Assembly (NCBI GenBank): GCA_013334545.1
Contig: JAAXXJ010000057.1
Span: 1-13,621, forward strand
Reading direction: 5' to 3'
Source of the DNA: Nitrospirota bacterium
Lineage (GTDB): Bacteria > Nitrospirota > UBA9217
Length of the DNA: 13,621 bases
A program made the position numbers and the translations under genes. The notes beneath the pieces are model-generated. The model was given only the letters and a program-made list of their open reading frames with translations, had not been told where the DNA came from and made no database searches. Shown here piece after piece: positions 9,101 through 13,621 of the stretch; within the stretch, counting starts at the first letter, position 1, and every line of letters begins with the position of its first letter.

Positions 9101-9800
9101 AGAGAGCATCCTATTTGAAAGCAACCTTGCCAAGATCCCGCTGGACGTCGACATGCTGTTCCGGGGGACGGTGAACCAGCCGCAGGTCCTGGGGCGGATC
9201 GAGGCGCGGAAAGGGGAGGTGTACTTCCGGAAGAACGTGTTCAGGATCCTGCACGCATCAGCGGACTTCACTGATCCGAAAAGGATCAATCCCATGCTCG
9301 ACATCCAGGGGGAAACCCGGGTGCGGGAGTACCAGATACAGCTAGGCGTGTCAGGGACCGCCGACCGGGCCATAGTGACCTATGCATCCGATCCGCCGCT
9401 CTCGGACGCCAACATCCTGAACATCCTGGCGGTCGGCAAGACCAGCGAAGAACTCAAGGGAAAGGAATTGAACGTCGGTGTGGGCGAAGCGACATCCTTT
9501 GCCACGGGCAAGTTCCAGGACATCATCGAAAGCCATGCTCGAACCCTAACGGGCCTGGACCGTTTCCAGGTTGATCCATACATCAGCAAGACCGACACCG
9601 CAGTGCCGAGGATTACGGTCGGGAAAGAATTGGTACAGGAAAAGGTGTTCCTGACCTATTCGTCCAATGTCGGAGCGACGACACCGGAGCAGGTTTTCCG
9701 AATCGAGTATATCCTGAACAGGAACATGTCCCTTGTGGGTGATCGGAACGAGGTGGGAAACCTTGGTGCAGATGTGAAGTTCCGATTCGAGTTCCGGTGA
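6174..9800 (+). CDS. tamB: TamB-family (DUF490) translocation and assembly module protein
   Basis: This 1208-residue protein has the architecture of the TamB/AsmA-like superfamily: a single N-terminal membrane anchor (residues about 3-25, after MKR), a very long periplasmic body of repetitive short beta-strand segments (LSLDDADIRHG, LTVRNGLIKI-like turns), and a conserved C-terminal TamB domain. In the last 250 residues I see RGTVNQPQVLGRIE, the Ser/Asp-rich DPPLSDANILNIL, then GLDRFQVDP, and an end in alternating aromatic residues (KFRFEFR) like an outer-membrane strand signal. TamB-like proteins bridge inner and outer membranes and are implicated in outer-membrane protein assembly and phospholipid transport. 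The ATG is 30 bases after glnD and has no visible Shine-Dalgarno, so translation may depend on glnD. No TamA/BamA partner gene is in the window. Confidence 0.88.
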   Translation: MKRIAFIIALALFVLFAGLWTYVQSNAFATRIRPLIAAPLQEVLGTGASIGWVKASLLPFYLEVRDITIPSPGNREAIAIRRVRLYVNPFPLLYGTISLSSVAVLEPRIMAGRSPDGTVDLAELIGTIRSNLEKRKSTGSTTYAVQIHTITVRNGKVVLSDAGTKTTVTVSRLNLKMKMNLPNASFNVRLASGDLTIAAPAFRDIKGQARGIINYDQGRLSLDKCELASEDTRLTAEGTVGVMTGGGLDLKLTARMGQRILGRITDIFAGKKRTKGPVIQSTTRISGTVKDPIMSGSIVLSDISIRGMRLQDAETRFAYRNGYITIAAEQWKLSKGSQQISVQEISLEASYQGGRLRIGRSDILADDLSVNATGTVGPAEGYQLALSARSTEQGRSLSFFSGFEITGAAAVHGALSGPLAAPHFDGKLEAGPVSVRGVPFRRVGGSLIFEDRILSLDDADIRHGSSVYAFYGSVNFRGPEPLFQAKLDVRRSDVVSIVALFYKRIPLDLSATGELSFHGTRKDFSGTGHLDLDAGVAYGESFDRGSLSVELTNNRVSFPRVILEKKTGSVTGEGWIGFDGTYEAHVEGEGLDLAEVDHLKKLDCSGEFVLDIRSSGSFSAPSVQAHAETGQLSYRQTALGPARVDLEIQKGELALAAEVGDGIFSTKGAWKLKHPYTWTTTASLRLSEVDPSALFTGSDFLAKARVMVEGSVKARGNGLDLDSIAGTAQFQKLGFTIGDLRLENDGAADIRIDGGRVVVRSLTLSGAGTKVAVTGGTYLGKDLDLSFAGDANLSLLRVLYREIEHGDGIASVKLSVSDEWSNPEIAGELTIRNGLIKIRDIPQKFTALNGTISFTRDKVATETLSGEVGGGTINVSGNAQLDGSKLVDLSTKASIENVTVRYPPGLTATLGGVLYFDGDASTQTLSGEIAIQKARYEKRIEWKSMLVDFSKGFGQKRKADIGWIGETQLNVRFTGKESILFESNLAKIPLDVDMLFRGTVNQPQVLGRIEARKGEVYFRKNVFRILHASADFTDPKRINPMLDIQGETRVREYQIQLGVSGTADRAIVTYASDPPLSDANILNILAVGKTSEELKGKELNVGVGEATSFATGKFQDIIESHARTLTGLDRFQVDPYISKTDTAVPRITVGKELVQEKVFLTYSSNVGATTPEQVFRIEYILNRNMSLVGDRNEVGNLGADVKFRFEFR

Positions 9801-9814
9801 AGGCAGAAAAGGAA

Positions 9815-9905
9815 GGTGGGAACGCACAAGAAGGCGGCGTTGGAGCCGGCTGACCTGCTCACGTCTTAATTTCTCATTTTATGCCTTCTCACCTTCGTTC
9901 CTACC
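9815..9905. repeat. Long interrupted inverted repeat between tamB and polA stops
   Basis: The left arm has GGTGGGAACG (9815-9824) and AGAAGGC (9829-9835). The right arm has GCCTTCT (9883-9889) and CGTTCCTACC (9896-9905). The two blocks pair with 17 base pairs (one G-T) around a small internal loop and a 47-base apical loop. It fills the gap between the convergent genes and ends two bases before the polA stop codon. On the polA strand it is followed by a T-rich stretch (TTCCTTTTCTG), so it may act as a polA terminator or 3' stabiliser. Confidence 0.6.
9843..9880 (+). terminator. Weak candidate terminator for tamB
   Basis: Inside the loop of the larger inverted repeat, GAGC-C-GG (9843-9849) pairs with CC-T-GCTC (9854-9860) around CTGA, followed by the T-rich ACGTCTTAATTTCTCATTTT. 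It has one mismatch and an interrupted T tract, so it is only a candidate. Confidence 0.35.
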
Positions 9906-9907
9906 GA

Positions 9908-12586
9908 TCAGTGCGCTTCATCCCAGTTCTTCCCGGCACCGATATCAACCCTGATCGGCACGGAAAGCTCCAGAACGCCTTCCATCTCTTTTTTGACCAG
10001 ATCCTTCATCATGCTGACCTCATGATCCGGAACTTCGAAGATCAGTTCATCGTGGACCTGCAAGATCATCCGGGAGCCTGATCGTTGTTCCACAAGGAGG
10101 TCATGGATCTTGATCATCGCCAGCTTGATGAGGTCCGCTGCTGTCCCCTGGATGGGGGTGTTCACGGCCATGCGCTCTCCGAAGTTCCGGACGGGAGCCG
10201 CCGAAGAGGCGAGCTCGGGGATGAACCGCTTCCGTCCCAGGAGAGTGGTGACGAATCCCGTGCTCTTTGCCTGAGCTATGGTCGCTTCAATGAACGCGTG
10301 GACCTTTGGATAACGGGTGAAGTAGCTCTCGATGTATCGTTTTGCCTCTGCGTTCGATACGCCGATGTCCTGTGCCAGGCCGAACGCCGAGATGCCATAA
10401 ATGATGCCGAAGTTCACGGCCTTCGCCTTGCGGCGCATCTCCGGAGAGATCTCTTCCTGCGGAAGACCGAAGATCTCCGATGCCGTGCGGGTATGGATGT
10501 CCCGGTCTTCCACGAATGTCTGGATCAGCCCCTCGTCGCCGCTCATATGCGCCAGTACGCGGAGCTCGATCTGGGAATAGTCGGCAGATACGAGGCTGTG
10601 ACCCTGTTCAGCGATGAAGGCCTTTCTGATCTCACGGCCCACCTCGGTGCGGATGGGGATGTTCTGAAGGTTCGGTTCGCTCGAGGACAGACGTCCCGTG
10701 GCAGTGACAGTCTGGTTCAGCGATGTATGGAGCCTGCCCGTCCGGGGATTGATCATGGCGGGAAGGGCATCGACGTAGGTCGACTTGAGCTTTGACAGGG
10801 TCCGGTATTTCAGGATCTCAGCGGGCAGGGGATGGATGTGCGCCAGTTCTTCCAGGACGTCCACGTCCGTTGAAAAGCCGGTTTTTGTCTTTTTGATCGG
10901 GGTGAGGCCGAGCTTCACGAACAGGATGTCAGCGAGTTGTTTCGGCGAATTGATATTGAACTCTACCCCGGCGAGGCCGTAAATATCATTGACGATCTTG
11001 GCAGTATCCTGCTCGAGCTTGCCCGACATGATCTTCAGGAGCCCGGCATCGATCTTGACGCCTGCGTATTCCATGTCCACCAGGACCCGCAAGAGATTCA
11101 TCTCCACATCGCGGAACAGGCTGTCGAGGCCCTGTTCGCGCAGCTTCGGCTCCAGGAGCATTTTCAGCCTGAGCGTGATATCGGCGTCCTCGCCGGAATA
11201 GCGCATCGCCGTCGTGATGTCCACTTCGCTGAACCCGATCTGCTTTTTTCCGGTCCCGGTGACCTCGGCATAGGTCATGGTCCGATAATTGAGATATTCG
11301 AGGGCAAGGGCATCGAGGCTGTGGGAGGCCTTTGAGGGGTTCAGCAGGTAGGAAGCGATCATGGTATCGAAGGAGATACCGCGCACCTCGATGCCTGCAT
11401 GACGGAGCACGAGGACATCGTACTTGAGGTTCTGGCCGATTTTCCGCACCTGCGGGTCCTCCAGGAGCATCTTGAGTTTTGCGAGCGTTTGCTTGCGCGG
11501 AAGCTGTTGTGGAACGCCTGGGTAGGTGTGCCCCACAGGCAGGTAGTAGGCGGTGTAGGGCTCGACGGAGAACGACAGGCCCACCAGTTCGGCCTGCATA
11601 GGATCCAAGGCGGTGGTCTCGGTGTCCAGGGAGAGTTCCGGGGACCGGGAAAGTGTGGCCAGCATGTCATCGAGCTCATCGGCGGTTACAACGGTCCGAT
11701 AATGCGCGTCCTTTTCCGGCCCGGTGGTGACATATTTCAGGAGCGATGTCAGCTCAAGCTCCCGGAGGATGGCAAGAAGGGCGGGATTGTCCGGCTCTTT
11801 GACGACAAGCTGTTCGATATCGAAGTCAAGCGGTACGTCAGTATGAAGGACTGCCAGCTCGCGGCTAAGCCGCGCAAGTTCCCCATTCTCCAGAAGCGAC
11901 TGCTTCAGCTTCGGCTTGGTGATCATGGGGGCATTCGCGAGGACGTTCTCGATGGTCCCATGCTCTTTGATTAGGGCCTGAGCCGTTTTCTCACCGATGC
12001 CCGGTACGCCGGGGATATTGTCCGATGCGTCGCCCATAAGACCCATGATCTCGACGACACGTTCCGGTGGCACACCAAAGCGCTCCTCCACCTCGGCGGG
12101 CCCATAGGTCTTTTCCTTAAGGGAGTCGTACACCGAGATACCGGGTCCTACAAGCTGGAGGATGTCCTTATCCCCCGTTACAATGACCACGTCCATCCCG
12201 GCCCCCGTTGCTCTATGGGCCAGCGTGGCGATCACGTCATCGGCTTCCTGGCCGTTCTGGACGAACACCGGAATGCGGAACGCCTGAACCAGTTTATGGA
12301 TGTACGGTATCTGAGGGATAAGGTCTTTCGGCATCGGCGGCCGGTGGGCCTTGTACTCCTTAAACTCAATGTTCCGGCGAGTAGGACCTTTTGGGTCGAA
12401 CGCTATAGCAAGGCGGTCCGGTGCCTTTTCTTTGATGACCTTCATCAGCATGTTCGCAAAACCAAAGACAGCGTTCGTAGGAAAGCCGGATGATGTTGAA
12501 AGGTTCCTGATCGCATAAAAGGCCCGGTAGATATACGAGTTCCCGTCAATAATGAACAGTCGCAACTTCTTCTCTGTATTCGTCAT
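9908..12586 (-). CDS. polA: DNA polymerase I
   Basis: PolI fills gaps and removes RNA primers in replication and repair. At 892 residues it has all three enzymatic domains. The 5'-3' nuclease (1 to about 290) keeps acidic residues at D14, EADD 114-117, TGDKD (D139, D141) and GDASDN (D186, D189). The 3'-5' proofreading domain looks active: DTE (D321, E323), NLKYD (D390) and YSGED (Y463, D467). The polymerase domain has motif A DYSQIELR (D669), the O-helix RRKAKAVNFG (718-727) with its fingers, and motif C QVHDE (H845, D846). I chose the ATG at 12584-12586, because the protein aligns with PolI from MTNTEKKLRLFIIDG onward. A longer ATG start at 12673 would add 29 residues that are antisense to a recognisable ComFB fragment. 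No Shine-Dalgarno precedes the chosen start. Confidence 0.97.
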   Translation of the reverse strand: MTNTEKKLRLFIIDGNSYIYRAFYAIRNLSTSSGFPTNAVFGFANMLMKVIKEKAPDRLAIAFDPKGPTRRNIEFKEYKAHRPPMPKDLIPQIPYIHKLVQAFRIPVFVQNGQEADDVIATLAHRATGAGMDVVIVTGDKDILQLVGPGISVYDSLKEKTYGPAEVEERFGVPPERVVEIMGLMGDASDNIPGVPGIGEKTAQALIKEHGTIENVLANAPMITKPKLKQSLLENGELARLSRELAVLHTDVPLDFDIEQLVVKEPDNPALLAILRELELTSLLKYVTTGPEKDAHYRTVVTADELDDMLATLSRSPELSLDTETTALDPMQAELVGLSFSVEPYTAYYLPVGHTYPGVPQQLPRKQTLAKLKMLLEDPQVRKIGQNLKYDVLVLRHAGIEVRGISFDTMIASYLLNPSKASHSLDALALEYLNYRTMTYAEVTGTGKKQIGFSEVDITTAMRYSGEDADITLRLKMLLEPKLREQGLDSLFRDVEMNLLRVLVDMEYAGVKIDAGLLKIMSGKLEQDTAKIVNDIYGLAGVEFNINSPKQLADILFVKLGLTPIKKTKTGFSTDVDVLEELAHIHPLPAEILKYRTLSKLKSTYVDALPAMINPRTGRLHTSLNQTVTATGRLSSSEPNLQNIPIRTEVGREIRKAFIAEQGHSLVSADYSQIELRVLAHMSGDEGLIQTFVEDRDIHTRTASEIFGLPQEEISPEMRRKAKAVNFGIIYGISAFGLAQDIGVSNAEAKRYIESYFTRYPKVHAFIEATIAQAKSTGFVTTLLGRKRFIPELASSAAPVRNFGERMAVNTPIQGTAADLIKLAMIKIHDLLVEQRSGSRMILQVHDELIFEVPDHEVSMMKDLVKKEMEGVLELSVPIRVDIGAGKNWDEAH

Positions 12587-12592
12587 GTCAGC

Positions 12593-12621
12593 AGTATATA
12601 TCAGGCGTCTACGAAAAACAA
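12593..12621 (-). promoter_or_regulatory. Candidate polA promoter, possibly leaderless
   Basis: Read on the minus strand, TTGTTT (12616-12621) is separated by exactly 17 bases from TATACT (12593-12598), a 5 of 6 match to the -10 consensus. Six bases then lead to the polA ATG, so transcription would start at or next to the A of the start codon. This would explain the absent Shine-Dalgarno. The sequence overlaps the decayed 5' side of the ComFB remnant. Confidence 0.4.
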
Positions 12622-12625
12622 CCGC

Positions 12626-12811
12626 GCTAAGTGCGATATTGCGGCTATTGCTTTCAATTATCTTCCTCCGCATTACATTGTTAAGACCGATGTCGGCAAG
12701 GAGTATGATTCACCTTGGGTCATGGTCGAAACGGCCGTTACCGAGGCAATAGACCGTATCATGGAGCGTCCGAACCATCGACGGCGGAAACCTCAGATTA
12801 AACCAATATAA
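12626..12811 (+). pseudogene. 5'-truncated ComFB-family remnant
   Basis: An open stretch of 61 codons ends in TAA at 12809-12811 and reads AKCDIAAIAFNYLPPHYIV, then DVGKEYDSPWVMVE, then AVTEAIDRIMERPNHRR. This resembles the C-terminal half of late-competence ComFB-family proteins: a zinc-ligand Cys followed by DIxALALNxLPPxYVV and a final helix ending in P-x-H. The resemblance is from memory of the family, not a search. The N-terminal helices and the first Cys are missing: upstream the frame has no start codon and runs into polA coding sequence on the other strand, with stops at 12491 and 12497. I take it as a remnant left when its 5' part was lost next to polA. ComFB function is poorly defined in most bacteria. 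Confidence 0.6.
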
Positions 12812-12992
12812 CCTTGGGAAACACCTTGAACTTCACGTCCGCAGCAATAGGTATCCTGATCATGATCCACGCACTTGTCCTGAAACTGGCCATTCTGGCG
12901 ATGGGTGCAACTACTTCCTCTGAAAATCTGTCCACCGTGACCTGAGTCTTGCCGCTGCCGCCGAAGCAAAATGTGTCCAGCGCCTCACGCTG
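12798..12992 (-). pseudogene. Unidentified open fragment on the minus strand
   Basis: A 65-codon stretch (stop codon at 12798-12800, upstream in-frame stop at 12993-12995) reads as a balanced, protein-like sequence: EALDTFCFGGSGK, then QVTVDRFSEEVVAPIARM, then IMIRIPIAADVKFKVFPK. It has no good start codon or ribosome binding site at its open end, so it looks like the C-terminal end of a lost gene rather than an intact one. Its last codons overlap the end of the ComFB remnant by 14 bases in convergent orientation. I do not recognise the family. The alternative is that it is chance open frame; the complementary frame is also open over part of it but reads less like a protein. Confidence 0.3.
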
Positions 12993-13018
12993 TTATTTCT
13001 CCTCAAAACCTGTGTATT

Positions 13019-13423
13019 ATGAAAAGATACTTTTCAGAGGATCTGGGGTTCATAGTCGGAGAAGATACGGCAGATTGCATCCTTTCTCCTTATGGAGTGA
13101 TCACAGATGGCGAGGGAAAGCGTATGGCGCTGATCGGGGCGCCGGCCGCGTACAGTTTTTTACGACAGCCGGAATGAACCTGCATACGCACCATTACATT
13201 CTCTCGATACCATCGGCGTCAGACAAGTACGCATATCGGTTCGCGAATTGCACGCACGTGTGCCTCATGGCTATGGGAAAAATCAGTGATCGTGCTGCAG
13301 AACGAGGGCGCTCCGTACGAGGCAGGAGCCACCGACCGAGGAAAGATCACCAATGCACCGTTGGCGGCGGGCACTTATAAAACCCTAAAAAAAACAGCGC
13401 TGATGCACAATCGTCTCGAGTAG
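13019..13423 (+). pseudogene. Frameshifted unidentified reading frame
   Basis: Frame +2 starts at ATG 13019 (MKRYFSEDLGFIVGEDTADC, then SPYGVITDGEGKRMALIGAP) and is stopped by TGA at 13175. If one T is removed from the six-T run at 13156-13161 and one A added to the five-A run at 13278-13282, the frame continues through YDSRNEPAYAPLHSLDTIG and then VIVLQNEGAPYEAGATDRGK and APLAAGTYKTLKK to TAG at 13421. This gives a single protein of about 134 residues. The last part resembles the end of a secreted beta-sandwich domain of the 'GTYK' kind, but I cannot name a family. No Shine-Dalgarno precedes the ATG. It may be a decayed gene, or an intact gene with two homopolymer sequencing errors, or chance. 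Confidence 0.35.
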
Positions 13424-13463
13424 TCCTCAGTAGGCTGACTTTATAGTAGGTCAATTGATGAAC

Positions 13464-13496
13464 GGCCGGTCTTTCATGGACCGCCTTTCTTTTTTT
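13464..13496 (+). terminator. Terminator upstream of tRNA-Thr
   Basis: GG-C-CGGTC (13464-13471) pairs with GACCGCC (13479-13485), with one bulged C and a 7-base loop, followed by TTTC and seven T. It would end any transcript from the degenerate region before the tRNA promoter. Confidence 0.75.
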
Positions 13497-13514
13497 CCTG
13501 GTGAAAAGTATCCC

Positions 13515-13544
13515 TTGACAGCTCAAGAGGGAATGTTGTATAAC
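13515..13544 (+). promoter_or_regulatory. Promoter of tRNA-Thr
   Basis: Consensus TTGACA at 13515-13520, an 18-bp spacer, and TATAAC at 13539-13544 (5 of 6). It lies 35 bases before the tRNA 5' end and just after a terminator, as expected for a strong stable-RNA promoter. Confidence 0.8.
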
Positions 13545-13579
13545 CTACCGTCTTTTCCGCATTAGCAGCAACTTCATCT

Positions 13580-13621
13580 GCCGGCGTAGCTCAGTGGTAG
13601 AGCAGCTGATTCGTAATCAGC
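13580..13621 (+). tRNA. tRNA-Thr(CGT), 5' part, cut by window end
   Basis: The visible 42 bases contain the 5' acceptor strand GCCGGCG, TA at positions 8-9, a D arm GCTC-AGTGGTA-GAGC, and a full anticodon arm GCTGA-TTCGTAA-TCAGC. The 7-base loop puts CGT (13612-13614) at the anticodon, reading ACG for threonine. The variable loop, T arm and 3' acceptor strand lie beyond the window. Confidence 0.92.

Noticed and set aside
10085..10795. 236-codon open frame antisense to polA
   Set aside because: It lies wholly within conserved PolI polymerase-domain coding sequence; long antisense frames are common in GC-rich genes.
12587..12673. Longer polA start (ATG 12673) adding 29 N-terminal residues
   Set aside because: PolI homology begins at the ATG at 12586; the extra residues are basic, lack family similarity, and are antisense to the ComFB remnant, which better explains that DNA.
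12949..13380. 143-codon open frame on the plus strand (frame +1)
   Set aside because: Its translation is rich in Arg, Ser and His with no domain pattern and no ribosome binding site; the frames at 13019-13423 read more like a protein over the same DNA.
1..13621. CRISPR array, insertion sequence, toxin-antitoxin pair or new defence cassette
   Set aside because: I saw no regularly spaced repeats, terminal inverted repeats with a transposase, or paired small genes; the intact genes are housekeeping.

Overview
The window holds six complete protein genes, at least two decayed gene remnants, and the 5' half of a tRNA-Thr gene. GC content is fairly high, start codons include ATG and probably TTG, and the proteins are of Gram-negative type: a TamB-family envelope protein, full-length GlnD, and a PolI with intact proofreading. 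Together with a ComFB-type remnant, this suggests an uncultured diderm of the Nitrospirota or Desulfobacterota kind. That placement is inferred from the look of the proteins, not from a search.

Layout. (1) 1-2012 (+): a strong terminator of an upstream unit, a promoter candidate, then gcvH and lpdA, closed by a second terminator. The pair looks like a self-contained unit supplying the H-protein (lipoyl carrier) and L-protein of the glycine cleavage system. No gcvT or gcvP is in the window. (2) 2145-2939 (-): mazG, an NTP pyrophosphohydrolase, convergent to lpdA. (3) 3065-3475 (+): a small secreted protein of unknown function, divergent from mazG. (4) 3570-9800 (+): glnD (PII uridylyltransferase) and a 1208-residue TamB-like protein, 30 bases apart and probably co-transcribed. 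(5) 9908-12586 (-): polA, convergent to tamB; a long inverted repeat lies between the two stop codons. (6) 12587-13460: about 870 bases without an intact gene. It contains a 5'-truncated ComFB-family fragment (+), a short open fragment on the minus strand, and a reading frame broken by two apparent homopolymer frameshifts. (7) 13464-13621: a terminator, a near-consensus promoter and the start of tRNA-Thr(CGT), cut by the window edge.

Most of the window is core housekeeping: one-carbon/amino-acid metabolism, nucleotide-pool cleaning, nitrogen signalling, envelope assembly and DNA replication/repair. I see no CRISPR array, transposase, integrase, toxin-antitoxin pair or defence cassette, and no evidence for an undescribed multi-gene system. 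The points worth a second look are the gene graveyard beside polA, a possible leaderless polA promoter built into the ComFB remnant, the hairpin directly before the glnD start, and the unidentified secreted protein.
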